Shown piece after piece: positions 44,628 through 53,559 of a stretch of DNA of 64,000 bases. Each line of letters begins with the position of its first letter. The stretch's first letter is position 1. The position numbers were made by a program, and so were the translations under genes. The stretch is taken from NCBI RefSeq assembly GCF_002101965.1, contig NZ_LQQA01000031.1, positions 248,001-312,000 of the forward strand, in the 5' to 3' direction. The DNA comes from Mycolicibacterium wolinskyi. GTDB taxonomy: Bacteria > Actinomycetota > Actinomycetes > Mycobacteriales > Mycobacteriaceae. The notes beneath the pieces were generated by a model that worked only from the letters and a program-made list of their open reading frames with translations, had not been told where the DNA came from and ran no database searches.

Positions 44628-45308
44628 ATGTTCAAGAACCGAATCACGGTAACCGCAGGCCAGTGCGCACTCGAGTACCGCGACGGCACGCTCGCGCGTG
44701 TCCTGTCGCCGGGCAGGCACCGGATCGCCCGCGACGCCGCAGTGGTGCGCGTGGAGATGCGCGAGCAGGTGTTGACGCTGGCCCCGCAGGAGGTGCTGAC
44801 CTCCGACGCGGTGTCGCTGCGCATCACGGTCGCGCTGCGGTTCGCCGTGACCGACGCCGCGGCCTACACCGAGGCGGCGGCCGATCCGATGGCCGCGGTG
44901 TACCTGGCCGCACAGATCGCGCTGCGCGACAACGTGTCCGGTATGACGGCCGAGGAGGTCATGCAGCGCAGTGCGCGTGTCGACGCCGCGGCGATCACGG
45001 CCGCGGCGGCAGCGGCAGGTGCCCGCACCGGTGTCGCGGTCACCGAGGTGTTCGTCAAGGACGTCATCGTGCCTGCCGAGATGCGCACGGCCGCAATGGC
45101 GCTGGCGACGGCCAAGGTCAACGGTGCGGCCAGGCTCGAGGCCGCGCGCGCCGAGACCGCGGCACTGCGTGCGCTGGCCAACGCGGGCAAGCTGCTCGAC
45201 GCGCACCCCGCGCTGGCTCAGCTCCGGCTGATCCAGCACGTCCCGTACGGGTCGAAGGTCGTGCTGTCGCTCGGCGCGCCGACGGATGTGGCGTCTGACC
45301 CGGAGTGA
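44628..45308 (+). CDS. SPFH/band 7 (slipin-like) protein without membrane anchor
   Basis: This 226-aa protein has the SPFH core (VTAGQCALEYRDGTLARVLSPGRHRI ... VLTSDAVSLRITVALRFAVTDAAAYTEA ... AAQIALRDNVSGMTAEEVMQ). An Ala/Glu-rich helical segment follows (MATAKVNGAARLEAARAETAALRALANAGKLLDAHPALAQLRL). Unlike stomatins it lacks an N-terminal hydrophobic segment, so it may attach to the membrane peripherally or form a soluble ring. The ATG at 44628 follows AGAGGAGGA. Its function is unknown. Confidence 0.82.
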   Translation: MFKNRITVTAGQCALEYRDGTLARVLSPGRHRIARDAAVVRVEMREQVLTLAPQEVLTSDAVSLRITVALRFAVTDAAAYTEAAADPMAAVYLAAQIALRDNVSGMTAEEVMQRSARVDAAAITAAAAAAGARTGVAVTEVFVKDVIVPAEMRTAAMALATAKVNGAARLEAARAETAALRALANAGKLLDAHPALAQLRLIQHVPYGSKVVLSLGAPTDVASDPE

Positions 45309-45322
45309 TTCCGGGTCAGGCG
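45292..45322. terminator. Hairpin across the SPFH and ABC permease stops
   Basis: Arms 45292-45304 and 45310-45322 pair over 13 bp with one G-T wobble around a 5-nt loop that contains the SPFH stop codon. The convergent permease ends at 45316, inside the right arm, so one hairpin may serve both genes. Confidence 0.6.
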
Positions 45323-46068
45323 TCACGCCTGTTCACCACCACCACCGCGGCGATGAACACCGCGGCCACCCAGGCCAGGAAGTACACCAGCGAGCCCACC
45401 TCGCCCCACGGCATGTCGTAGGTCGGGAACAGCCACTCCACGCCGAGGAACCGGAACATGTTGGCGAACGGCAACCACGGCCCGGCTTCCAGGTTCGGCA
45501 TGTTGCCCAGCAGTGGTTCGGCCACCAACGGCCACAGCAACAGCGCCGCGACCGCGCCCGCCGCGAATCGCACGAGCGCACCGACCCCGACGCCGAGCAC
45601 CGCGGCCAGCGCGGCGTACAAGGCGAATCCTCCGGCCACCGACCACGTGGCGGGGTTGGTCGGCGACAACTCGGCACCGATGACGGGTTCGGCGAACAGG
45701 CGCGCCACCAGAACCGCACCCAGCACCATCACCACCGCGCACACCGAGGAAAAGGCAGCGCACACAACGGCTTTTGCGATCAGCACCTTGGTCCGGTTGG
45801 GGGTGGCCAGGAATGTGGTCCGGATCAGGCCGGTGCGGTATTCGCCGGTCACGGTCATGGATGACAAGACCATGAGCACCGGGACGCCGAACACCGCCAC
45901 ACCCAGGGCGGCCTTGCCGGGAGGCAGCGGCGTGTAGCCGTAGGCCGACCAGCCCTGCAGGGCGGCCACGCCGAAGCTGAGCACGGCCACGCCGACCACC
46001 GACCACAGCGGCGAGCGCGTGGTCGACAGCTTGATGCGTTCGGCGTCGAGCGCCGCGAGCGCGCTCAT
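45316..46068 (-). CDS. ABC-2 type transporter permease
   Basis: This 250-aa protein has six predicted helices and no catalytic domain. It shows LSTTRSPLWSVVGVAVLSFG near the N-terminus and TGEYRTGLIRTTFLATPNRTKVLIAKAVV, the typical EExTG-like loop of ABC-2 permeases of the bacitracin/lantibiotic export type. The ATG overlaps the stop of the ATPase gene by 4 nt. It forms an exporter with that ATPase, with unknown cargo. Confidence 0.87.
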   Translation of the reverse strand: MSALAALDAERIKLSTTRSPLWSVVGVAVLSFGVAALQGWSAYGYTPLPPGKAALGVAVFGVPVLMVLSSMTVTGEYRTGLIRTTFLATPNRTKVLIAKAVVCAAFSSVCAVVMVLGAVLVARLFAEPVIGAELSPTNPATWSVAGGFALYAALAAVLGVGVGALVRFAAGAVAALLLWPLVAEPLLGNMPNLEAGPWLPFANMFRFLGVEWLFPTYDMPWGEVGSLVYFLAWVAAVFIAAVVVVNRRDA

Positions 46069-46985
46069 GGCCGGGCCGCCCGGTAATCGACCGCGTCATC
46101 GGTGAGTTTCAGATAGGCCTCCTCGAGCGACGCCTGGCGCGTGCTCAGCTCGTGCAGCGTGATCGAGTTACGCCCCGCGAGGTCGCCGATCACCTCGATG
46201 GCCACGCCGTGCACCGTCAGCGCCGATCCGTCGGGATCGGCGATCACTTCCAGATCGGCGTCCGACAGCACATCGCGCAGCGTCTCGAGCTGGGGGCTGC
46301 GCACCCGCACGGTGTCGGCCGCGGTGCCGTTGACGAATTCGGCGACGGTCGTAGACGCGATCAATCTGCCCTGCCCGATCACCACCAACCGATCGGCGGT
46401 GTTGGCCATCTCGGCCAGCAGGTGACTGGAGACGAACACCGTCCGGCCCTGCGCCGCGAGCTCGCGCATGAGCGTGCGGACCCAGTGGATGCCCTCCGGG
46501 TCCAGACCGTTGACCGGCTCGTCGAACAGCAGCACCGGCGGATCGCCGAGCAACGCCGCCGCGATACCGAGCCGCTGGCTCATGCCCAGCGACAGTGCCC
46601 CGGCGTTGCGTTCGGCTGCTTCGGTGAGCCCGACCATCTCCAGCACCTCGTCGACCCTGGCGGCCGGGATGCGGTTGGCCGCGGCGATCCAGCGCAGGTG
46701 ATTGCGTGCGCTGCGGTTCGGGTGGGCCTGGCGCGCGTCGAGCAGAGCACCGACGGTCCGCAGCGGATCCCGAAGTTCGCGGTACCGCTTGCCGTCGATG
46801 GTCGCGGTTCCCGCGTTGGGGTGGTCGAGGCCGAGGATCAGCCGCATGGTGGTCGTCTTGCCTGCGCCGTTGGGCCCGAGGAAGCCCGTCACGACGCCGG
46901 GTTCGACGGTGAAGCTGAGGTCGTCGACAGCGCGATGGGTTCCGTAGAGCTTCGTCAGCCCGGCCAGTTCGATCATCGACCCCAT
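46065..46985 (-). CDS. ABC transporter ATP-binding protein (exporter type)
   Basis: This 306-aa ATPase has Walker A GPNGAGKTTT, Q-loop near LRTVGALLDARQ, signature LSLGMSQRLGI, Walker B PVLLFDEP and the switch His in VFVSSHLLAEM. The C-terminal about 80 residues match the DUF4162-type extension common in drug and lipid exporters. ATG 46985 is used, though ATG 46976 is equally possible. It lies just upstream of the permease gene and 4 nt past the SGNH hydrolase stop, so the three genes may be one transcript. Confidence 0.9.
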   Translation of the reverse strand: MGSMIELAGLTKLYGTHRAVDDLSFTVEPGVVTGFLGPNGAGKTTTMRLILGLDHPNAGTATIDGKRYRELRDPLRTVGALLDARQAHPNRSARNHLRWIAAANRIPAARVDEVLEMVGLTEAAERNAGALSLGMSQRLGIAAALLGDPPVLLFDEPVNGLDPEGIHWVRTLMRELAAQGRTVFVSSHLLAEMANTADRLVVIGQGRLIASTTVAEFVNGTAADTVRVRSPQLETLRDVLSDADLEVIADPDGSALTVHGVAIEVIGDLAGRNSITLHELSTRQASLEEAYLKLTDDAVDYRAARP

Positions 46986-46989
46986 GATC

Positions 46990-47769
46990 TCAGCCCGCGT
47001 GGGCTGCCACCAGATCCGCGACCGCACGCATGCCGGCCGCGTTGGGGTGCAATGGTGCCGGGCGACCGGGTATCGGCAAACCCGGCCGCGTCGTCCATGG
47101 CTCAGCTGACCAGGCGTGATGAGCGATGCTCGCCTGCGCCGCGCGCACCCATCCACAGCCTGTCTCAGCCGCTGCCGCGCCGGTGTGCCGCTCCAGCGTG
47201 TCGGCGATGTGCCGGCCGAGTTCGACATGATCGCCACTCAGGGGCGTCGCCCCGCCGGTCGGCGGCAGCAGCGTCAGATAGTCGACGAACAGCACGGTGG
47301 CTCGCGGTGCACGTTCGCGGATGATCCGGCCGACCTCGGCCAAGGATCCGGCCACGTGTGTCAGCGCGGCTTCCCGCGCGTCGGCGTCGAGCAGGTCGCG
47401 CAGTCGCGGCCCGAGCACCGGCACGGCGCGCAGCACGCGCGGCAGACCGGCGGCCATCAGCAGCGGCACATAGCCGACGTCGTTGCCGCCGATCGTGACC
47501 GTGACGAGGGCTTCGGAGCCGTCGAGCGCGTCGATCTGCGGCGGCGCGCCGTTCTGCTTGTCGTGCAACACATGTGCGGTGGTCGCCCCGGAGTAGGTGA
47601 CGTCGACGAGATCGAGTCCCAGGCGGTCGGCGACGAGATGCGGATAGTTGCGCGCCGAGCGGCCGGCCCGAAACGGCGCGCCATCGGCCGACGGTTTGAT
47701 GCCGGGCCCGGCGGCCATCGAACTGCCAAGGGCCACATAGCGTTTACTGCCCACTTCGAGCCTGCGCAC
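46990..47769 (-). CDS. SGNH/GDSL-family lipase or esterase
   Basis: This 259-aa SGNH hydrolase has the catalytic Ser in YVALGSSMAAGPG (block I), Asn in VTIGGNDVGYV (block III) and the Asp-x-x-His equivalent in PAPLHPNAAGM (block V). No signal peptide is seen, so it should be cytoplasmic, unlike most secreted SGNH esterases. Natural esters hydrolysed are unknown. The GTG at 47769 is chosen, and GTG 47754 is a possible alternative. It lies 51 bp downstream of thiG. Confidence 0.83.
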   Translation of the reverse strand: MRRLEVGSKRYVALGSSMAAGPGIKPSADGAPFRAGRSARNYPHLVADRLGLDLVDVTYSGATTAHVLHDKQNGAPPQIDALDGSEALVTVTIGGNDVGYVPLLMAAGLPRVLRAVPVLGPRLRDLLDADAREAALTHVAGSLAEVGRIIRERAPRATVLFVDYLTLLPPTGGATPLSGDHVELGRHIADTLERHTGAAAAETGCGWVRAAQASIAHHAWSAEPWTTRPGLPIPGRPAPLHPNAAGMRAVADLVAAHAG

Positions 47770-47820
47770 AGATCGTGTTTTCGCGCCGATTCACGCTCTC
47801 CCCGCAGTCTCGGCGCACCG

Positions 47821-48612
47821 TCACAGCGCCGGGCTCGACGCCTGTGCCCAGAACCGTTTCGGGATGCGGCCGGCCTGACGGGCCAGATACCCCGCGGTGA
47901 CGGCGGCCGACATGGCCGCGGCCATCGTCGGCGGATCGGATGCGCGGGTGACGGCCGTGGCCAACAGCACTGCGTCGCAGCCCAGTTCCATCGCGAGCGC
48001 GGCATCGCTCGCGGTGCCGATGCCGGCGTCGAGAACCACCGGGACGCCGGCCTGCTCGACGATCATCTCGATGTTGTGCGGGTTGGAGATGCCCAGCCCG
48101 GTGCCGATCGGCGAGCCGAGCGGCATGACCGCGGCGCAGCCGGTGTCTTCCAGCCGACGGGCCAGCACGGGATCGTCGTTGGTGTACGGCAGGACGATGA
48201 ACCCGTCGTCGACCAATTGCTCGGCCGCCTTGACCAATTCGATGGCATCGGGCAGCAGTGTGCGTTCGTCGGCGATCACTTCGAGCTTGACCAGGTCGGT
48301 GCCCAGCGCCTCGCGGGCGAGTTGCGCGGTCAGCACGGCCTCGGCCGCACCCCGGCAACCCGCGGTGTTGGGCAGGGCCGCGATGCCCAGCCGGTTGAGG
48401 AGGTCGAGCACGCCGGTGCCGGTCTCGGCATCGATCCGGCGCATCGCGACCGTCGTCAGCTCGGTGCCCGAGGCCACCAGAGCCTCCTCAAGTACGGCCA
48501 GATTGGGTGCGCCGCCGGTGCCCATGATGAGCCGCGAGCCGAATTCGCGGCCGCCGATCGTGAGTTTTGAAGCCGATGAGCCGCTTGCGCGAAGAGCAAC
48601 AGCACTAGCCAC
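47821..48612 (-). CDS. thiG: Thiazole synthase
   Basis: This 263-aa TIM-barrel enzyme builds the thiazole phosphate of thiamine from DXP, glycine imine (from ThiO) and ThiS thiocarboxylate. Typical segments are SRLIMGTGGAPN, AMRRIDAETGTGVLDLL, LPNTAGCRGAAEAV, the Schiff-base lysine in DLVKLEVIAD, and VPVVLDAGIGTASDAALAMELGCDAVLLATAV. The GTG overlaps the end of thiS by 8 nt, so the three genes are tightly coupled. Confidence 0.96.
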   Translation of the reverse strand: MASAVALRASGSSASKLTIGGREFGSRLIMGTGGAPNLAVLEEALVASGTELTTVAMRRIDAETGTGVLDLLNRLGIAALPNTAGCRGAAEAVLTAQLAREALGTDLVKLEVIADERTLLPDAIELVKAAEQLVDDGFIVLPYTNDDPVLARRLEDTGCAAVMPLGSPIGTGLGISNPHNIEMIVEQAGVPVVLDAGIGTASDAALAMELGCDAVLLATAVTRASDPPTMAAAMSAAVTAGYLARQAGRIPKRFWAQASSPAL

Positions 48613-48805
48613 CCTGCACCGCCGTCACGACCTCGACCCGGGCCCCGTCGGCCAGGGTGCGGTCCCACTCCGACCGCGGCAACACCGACCAGTCGAGCGC
48701 GACCGCGATGCCCTTGTCCGGGAACCCGCGGGTTTCCAACAGCCCCTCGATCGTGGTGGCATCGTCCACCTCGATGACTTCGTCGTTGACCGTGATGGTG
48801 ATCAT
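48605..48805 (-). CDS. thiS: Sulfur carrier protein ThiS
   Basis: This 66-aa ubiquitin-like protein ends in the essential Gly-Gly (VVTAVQGG), which is made a thiocarboxylate to give sulfur to ThiG. It opens MITITVNDEVIEVDDATTIEGLLE. Its ATG overlaps the thiO stop by 4 nt. Length and fold are normal. Confidence 0.95.
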   Translation of the reverse strand: MITITVNDEVIEVDDATTIEGLLETRGFPDKGIAVALDWSVLPRSEWDRTLADGARVEVVTAVQGG

Positions 48806-49806
48806 TTGGCTCCCACGCTCACCTCGAGTTCGGCCGCGATCCGCTCAGCGGTCCACGGCGCCAATAGAAATCCGTTTCGGCCATGCCCGGCCGCGACAAG
48901 CGTGCGATCGTCGAGCCGTTCGACGATCGGCACCCCGTCCGGGGTCATCGGCCGCAGCCCGGCCGCGGTCTCGGCGAGCTCGTACTCGCCGAGTGCCGGC
49001 ATGACCGCGCACGCGTCGTCGAGCAGATCGCGGACACCGCTCACCACGGGCGCGGTGTCGCGGCCGTGCTCGTACTGGGTGGCTCCGACAACGACGCCGT
49101 CCCGGCGCGGCACCAGATAGACGGGGCGCCCGTGCACGCGGGCGCGCACCACCCGGTGTGGCACCGGCATGCAGCCCTTGCGCCACCGCAGCCGCAGCAC
49201 CTCACCCTTGACCGGGCGGATCGGCAAGTCGGGCCACAACCGCGGGGCGTCGATGCCGTTCGCGATCACCACCGCATCCGCGTCGACGTCGGACAGGTCG
49301 TCGACGCGACCGGCCCGGCGCACCGAAAGCTGCGCACACTGCGCGGCGAGCGCGTCGACCACGGCGCGGTTGTCCACCGCGAGTTCCGTGGTCGCCAAGA
49401 ACCCGTGCCGGATTCCGGCCGCCAGGAGCGGTTCGACATCGCGCGCCGCGGTGGTGAGCTCGACGGGATGGCCCTGGCCGGCCAGCCACTCGGCGACCGT
49501 GCGCAGATCGGCGGCATCGGCCCGGTCGACGGCGACCACGAGCGACTCCCGGGCGGTCACGACCTCGGGCGGCATCCCGTCCAGGAATCCCGAGTGCCAC
49601 AGCCGCAGCGACTCAAGACCCAGTTGCAGCAGCCGCTCCTCGCCGGGCCAGCCTTCGCTGTGCGGTGCGAGCATGCCGCCGGCCACCCACGACGCGCCGT
49701 GTTCGGTGGTGGAGTGCAGTTGCACGGTCCAACCGTCGAGCGCGGCGCGACGGGCGATGGACAGCCCGATGACGCCGCCACCGATGACGGCAAGTGTGCG
49801 TGCCAT
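48802..49806 (-). CDS. thiO: Glycine oxidase ThiO
   Basis: This 334-aa FAD enzyme of the DAAO family oxidises glycine to imine for thiazole formation. It shows the FAD motif LAVIGGGVIGLSIARRAALDG, WVAGGMLAPHSEGW, the substrate arginine region near YLVPRRDGVVVGATQYEHG and the C-terminal LVAAGHGRNGFLLAPWTA. The ATG at 49806 follows GGGAG, which is part of the TPP riboswitch closing stem. It is the first gene of thiOSG. Confidence 0.94.
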   Translation of the reverse strand: MARTLAVIGGGVIGLSIARRAALDGWTVQLHSTTEHGASWVAGGMLAPHSEGWPGEERLLQLGLESLRLWHSGFLDGMPPEVVTARESLVVAVDRADAADLRTVAEWLAGQGHPVELTTAARDVEPLLAAGIRHGFLATTELAVDNRAVVDALAAQCAQLSVRRAGRVDDLSDVDADAVVIANGIDAPRLWPDLPIRPVKGEVLRLRWRKGCMPVPHRVVRARVHGRPVYLVPRRDGVVVGATQYEHGRDTAPVVSGVRDLLDDACAVMPALGEYELAETAAGLRPMTPDGVPIVERLDDRTLVAAGHGRNGFLLAPWTAERIAAELEVSVGAK

Positions 49807-49811
49807 TCCTT

Positions 49812-49914
49812 GACTCCCTTCGCCGGCATGACCCGGATCAGGTGTGACGGTAAGGGCTGGTGCTCGGCGTCTCGTAGCCCACTCTCAGTCCCCGTTCCCG
49901 GGACTCCCGTGTGT
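49812..49914 (-). ncRNA. TPP riboswitch upstream of thiOSG
   Basis: On the minus strand CACGGGAGTCCC, GGACTGAGAGTGGGC, CACCTGATCCGGGTCATG and CCGGCGAAGGGAG match the THI-box core. The 3' P1 strand (AAGGGAG) is also the thiO Shine-Dalgarno. TPP binding would hide it and shut off thiazole synthesis. Confidence 0.93.
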
Positions 49915-49945
49915 TGCCAGTCCAGGGTACTCGGCGCGCACACGC

Positions 49946-49951
49946 TACCGT
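49946..49951 (+). promoter_or_regulatory. -10 box for thiE (leaderless)
   Basis: TACCGT is followed by 6 nt and the GTG at 49958. thiE therefore escapes the riboswitch on the opposite strand, which lies 30-130 bp away. Confidence 0.5.
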
Positions 49952-49957
49952 CGCGGT

Positions 49958-50629
49958 GTGGAATCACCCGTCGACCGACTGCAGCATGCCGGGCTGTACC
50001 TGTGCACCGACGCCCGCCGCGAGCGCGGCGACCTGGCCGAATTTGCCGACGCCGCGCTGGCGGGTGGGGTGGATCTCATCCAGTTGCGCGACAAGGGCTC
50101 GCCCGGCGAGCAGAAGTTCGGCCCGCTGGAGGCACGTCAGGAACTCGACGCACTCGCGGTGCTGGCCGACGCCGCCCGCAGGCATGGTGCGCTGCTCGCC
50201 GTCAACGATCGGGCCGATATCGCGCTCGCGGCCGGGGCCGACGTGCTGCACCTCGGCCAGGACGATCTTCCGCTGCCCGTCGCGCGCGGCATCATCGGTG
50301 ACCGGCCGGTGATCGGCCGGTCGACGCACGACGCCGAGCAGGTCGCCGGGGCGATCGACGAAGCCGTGGACTACTTCTGCGTCGGGCCGTGCTGGCCCAC
50401 CCCGACCAAGCCGGGACGGCCCGCGCCCGGCCTGGATCTGGTGCGCCACACCGCCACGCTGAACCCGGCCAAGCCGTGGTTCGCGATCGGCGGAATCGAC
50501 GCGCAACGGCTGCCCGAGGTGCTCGCCGCGGGCGCGCGCCGCATCGTGGTCGTGCGGGCGATCACCGCCGCCGACGATCCCCGCGCCGCGGCGCACGACC
50601 TCAAGAAGGCGCTCAGCGCTGCCGGTTGA
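49958..50629 (+). CDS. thiE: Thiamine-phosphate synthase
   Basis: This 223-aa TIM-barrel enzyme joins HMP-PP and thiazole phosphate to make thiamine phosphate. Motifs are DLIQLRDKGS (pyrophosphate/Mg), LLAVNDRADIALAAGADVLHLGQDDLP, IGRSTHDAEQV, DYFCVGPCWPTPTKPGRPAPG and PWFAIGGIDAQRLPEVLAAGARRIVVVRAI. The GTG at 49958 follows TACCGT by 6 nt, so the mRNA appears leaderless. It is divergent from thiO and overlaps mutT3 tail-to-tail by 17 bp. Confidence 0.95.
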   Translation: MESPVDRLQHAGLYLCTDARRERGDLAEFADAALAGGVDLIQLRDKGSPGEQKFGPLEARQELDALAVLADAARRHGALLAVNDRADIALAAGADVLHLGQDDLPLPVARGIIGDRPVIGRSTHDAEQVAGAIDEAVDYFCVGPCWPTPTKPGRPAPGLDLVRHTATLNPAKPWFAIGGIDAQRLPEVLAAGARRIVVVRAITAADDPRAAAHDLKKALSAAG

Positions 50630-51167
50630 CGAGGAGCGGGATCGTGGCGGTCACGGTCCGCAGGTGCTGCCAGCTCGCGGCGAACCCGGGGTGCAGCGGC
50701 AGTTCGGCGACCTGATCCTCGACGACCCAGCGCAGTTCCGAGCTCTCGCGGTTAGGAATCGTCTCGAGGAGCTCGGGCGCGTCCGCGATGACGGTGGTGT
50801 ACGTCCATTGCGTGCCACCCATGCCCGCGATCTCGGCGGTGATCACGGTGGTCCGCACGGTCAGTTGTTCGGCAGGCAATCCGGCTTCCTCGTGTGCCTC
50901 GCGGACTGCGGCCTGCTCGGGCGTCTCGTGGCTGTCGCGGGCGCCGCCGGGCAACGCCCAGGTACCGCCCTGATGGCTCCACGGCGCCCGGTGCTGCAAC
51001 AGCACGGCGGCCGAGCCGTCCGGCCACGGAGCCCGCAACAGCAATCCGGCCGCACCGTGACGGCCCCAGAACCGGGCGCCGTTGTCGGAAATCACCCAGC
51101 CGTCACCGTCGCCACGCACCCGTACAGAATAAGGAACACCGCTGAAATTGGTTGGGCCCCGAATCAA
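50613..51167 (-). CDS. mutT3: Nudix hydrolase MutT3
   Basis: This 184-aa Nudix protein has a complete box, GGARDSHETPEQAAVREAHEEAG (G-x5-E-x7-REUXEExG pattern), and a conserved RGDGDGWVISDNGARFWGRHGAAGLLLRAP start. It is orthologous to Rv0413, assigned to clearing oxidised nucleotides such as 8-oxo-dGTP. The TTG at 51167 is the longest start. The N-terminal extension before RGDGDGW is close to the M. tuberculosis length. It is convergent with thiE. Confidence 0.9.
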   Translation of the reverse strand: MIRGPTNFSGVPYSVRVRGDGDGWVISDNGARFWGRHGAAGLLLRAPWPDGSAAVLLQHRAPWSHQGGTWALPGGARDSHETPEQAAVREAHEEAGLPAEQLTVRTTVITAEIAGMGGTQWTYTTVIADAPELLETIPNRESSELRWVVEDQVAELPLHPGFAASWQHLRTVTATIPLLVNRQR

Positions 51168-51274
51168 CGCGAGCCATACCCGGAGCTCTTAGAATTCTTT
51201 TATAGAGTTGACGCAGCCGTACCCGACCCGACCCAAAGCCGAAGACACCGAAACTAAATGAGGTCCGCGCGCAG

Positions 51275-52594
51275 GTGACTGTGGAGTTGGCACATCCCTC
51301 GACCGAACCGCTCGCGTCCCGGTCGCCGACCACCCCTGCCCACCCGCGTTGGTGGTTTCTGTGGACGACGCCCGGCCGCATCCTCACCATCGGCGTGGTG
51401 CTGTGCGCGCTTGTCGTCGCGAGCGCGTTCGCGACATCGACGACGATCAACGACCGCCAGCAGGCGCTGACGACGGTTCTCGACCACACCGAACCGCTGT
51501 CCTTCGCGGCCGGCCGCCTCTACACCACGCTCTCGGTCGCCGATGCCGCTGCGGCCACCGCGTTCATCGCCGGTGCCGAACCCCGCGATGTGCGCCAGCG
51601 CTACGAACAAGCGATCACCGACGCGTCGGTCGCGGTCACCCGGGCATCGAGCGGGCTGACCGACGAGGAACTCGTCCAACTGCTCGGCCGGATCAACGCC
51701 CGGCTGGCGGTGTACACCGGGCTCGTCGAGACCGCCAGGACCAACAACCGCGCTGGCAATCCGGTGGGCTCGTCCTACCTGTCCGAGGCGTCGGCGATGA
51801 TGCAGACGCAGATCCTGCCGGACGCGCAACGCCTGTACGAGCAGACGTCCGCGCGTGTGGACGCCGAGACGACGGCGTCGGCACAGATTCCGACGCCCGT
51901 CATGCTCGTGGTGCTCGCGACGTTGTTGTTCGGGGCGTTCGCGAACCGCTGGCTCGCGCGGCGCACCCGCCGCCGCGTCAACATCGGGTTCGTGGCGGGC
52001 GGGCTGGCCGTGCTGATCATGTTGATCTGGGTGAGCACCGCGCTCGTGATATCGACATCGGACAGCCGAAGCGCGAAAGAGACCGCCGCCGAATCCTTGA
52101 AGACCGTGACGAATCTGGCCATCACCGCCCAGCAGGCCCGCGCCGACGAAACCCTCGCCCTGATCCGGCGCGGCGACGAGAACGTGCGCAAGCAGTCCTA
52201 CTACCAGCGCATCGACATGATGCAACAGCAGCTTTCGGACTATCTCGCGCGCGACACCGGAATCGACACGAGTGATCTGGTCGGCGCCGAACAGCTGCTC
52301 ACCAAGTGGCGGGCGGCCGATGACCGGATCAACGCCTACATCGCGGTCGGCAACTATCAGGCCGCCACGCAGGTCGCGCTCGGCACCGGCGAGGATGACT
52401 CGACACCCGCGTTCGACAAGCTCGACGCCGCGCTGTCGAAGGGCATCGAGCAGAGCCGCAGCCAGCTCCGCAACGACATCGCCAACGCCCGCCGCGTGCT
52501 GTCGGGCGCGACCGTCGGCGCCGCACTGCTCAGTGTGGCCGCGGCGATCGCGGTGGCGCTCGGGCTGTGGCCGAGACTGAGCGAGTACAGATGA
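51275..52594 (+). CDS. glnX: GlnX-like membrane sensor protein of the PknG pathway
   Basis: This 439-aa membrane protein (Rv0412c homologue) has helices near 35-55, 207-225, 234-255 and 408-430. Two extracytoplasmic helical segments between them look like four-helix-bundle sensor domains (SSYLSEASAMMQTQILPDAQRLYEQTSA; SYYQRIDMMQQQLSDYLA). Work in mycobacteria places GlnX between the amino-acid-binding lipoprotein GlnH and kinase PknG. The GTG start is used. The stop overlaps the ATG of glnH, and pknG follows, in one operon. Confidence 0.9.
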   Translation: MTVELAHPSTEPLASRSPTTPAHPRWWFLWTTPGRILTIGVVLCALVVASAFATSTTINDRQQALTTVLDHTEPLSFAAGRLYTTLSVADAAAATAFIAGAEPRDVRQRYEQAITDASVAVTRASSGLTDEELVQLLGRINARLAVYTGLVETARTNNRAGNPVGSSYLSEASAMMQTQILPDAQRLYEQTSARVDAETTASAQIPTPVMLVVLATLLFGAFANRWLARRTRRRVNIGFVAGGLAVLIMLIWVSTALVISTSDSRSAKETAAESLKTVTNLAITAQQARADETLALIRRGDENVRKQSYYQRIDMMQQQLSDYLARDTGIDTSDLVGAEQLLTKWRAADDRINAYIAVGNYQAATQVALGTGEDDSTPAFDKLDAALSKGIEQSRSQLRNDIANARRVLSGATVGAALLSVAAAIAVALGLWPRLSEYR

Positions 52595-53559
52595 TGCAGA
52601 TGAGGAAACTTCTGATCCTGCTGGCGGCGGTCCTCGCGGTGGCCGGCTGCAGCCAGACCGCACCCGCGTTGACGCTGCCCGCGTTGACGCTCGCGCCGCC
52701 CACCCCGGCCGGCATGGAGGAACTCGCGCCCCAACCGGTGCGGGTCCCCATCGAAGAGGACGACGACTGCAACCGCACCGCGAGCCTGCGCCCGTTCAGC
52801 AACAAGGCCGAGGCCGACGCCGCGGTCGCCAACATCCGCGCCAGGGGCAGGCTCATCGTCGGCCTCGACATCGGCAGCAACCTGTTCTCCTTCCGGGATC
52901 CGATCACCGGCCAGATCAACGGATTCGACGTCGACATCGCCGGTGAGGTGGCCCGCGACATCTTCGGCACCCCGTCGCAGGTCGAGTACCGCATCCTGTC
53001 CTCGGCCGACCGCATCGCCGCCCTGCAGAACAACCAGGTCGACATCGTCGTCAAGACCATGACGATCACCTGTGAGCGCAAGGAGTTGGTGAACTTCTCG
53101 ACGGTGTACCTGATGGCCAATCAGCGCATCCTCGCGGCCAGGGACTCCAACATCACGCAGGCCTCGGATCTGTCCGGCAAGCGCGTATGCGTGGTGGACG
53201 GCACCACGTCCCTCGAACGAATCCAGCAGATCAGCCCGTCCCCGATCATCGTGTCGGTGGTGACGTGGGCCGACTGCCTGGTGGCGCTGCAGCAGCGCCA
53301 GGCCGACGCGGTCAGCACCGACGACTCGATCTTGGCGGGGCTCGTCGCCCAGGATCCGTATCTGCACATCGTGGGGCCGAGCCTGAGCCAGGAGCCCTAC
53401 GGCATCGGCGTGAACCTGGAGAACACCGGGCTCGTGCGTGTCGTCAACGGCACGCTGGAGCGGATCCGCCGCGATGGCACGTGGAACACGTTGTACCGCA
53501 AGTGGTTGACGGTGTTGGGCCCGGCGCCGGCCCCACCGGTTGCGAGGTATGTGGATTGA
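52591..53559 (+). CDS. glnH: Glutamate/aspartate-binding lipoprotein GlnH
   Basis: This 322-aa extracytoplasmic solute-binding protein has signal MMQMRKLLILLAAVLAVAGC (lipobox VAGC). A bacterial SBP-3 domain runs from about 88 to 315 (GRLIVGLDIGSNLFSFRDPITGQINGFDVDIAGEVARDIFG ... NQVDIVVKTMTITCERKELVNFSTVYL). No ABC permease or ATPase is beside it. That fits the known role of mycobacterial GlnH as a sensor that signals through GlnX to PknG, not as a transporter part. It overlaps both neighbours by a few bases. Confidence 0.93.
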   Translation: MMQMRKLLILLAAVLAVAGCSQTAPALTLPALTLAPPTPAGMEELAPQPVRVPIEEDDDCNRTASLRPFSNKAEADAAVANIRARGRLIVGLDIGSNLFSFRDPITGQINGFDVDIAGEVARDIFGTPSQVEYRILSSADRIAALQNNQVDIVVKTMTITCERKELVNFSTVYLMANQRILAARDSNITQASDLSGKRVCVVDGTTSLERIQQISPSPIIVSVVTWADCLVALQQRQADAVSTDDSILAGLVAQDPYLHIVGPSLSQEPYGIGVNLENTGLVRVVNGTLERIRRDGTWNTLYRKWLTVLGPAPAPPVARYVD

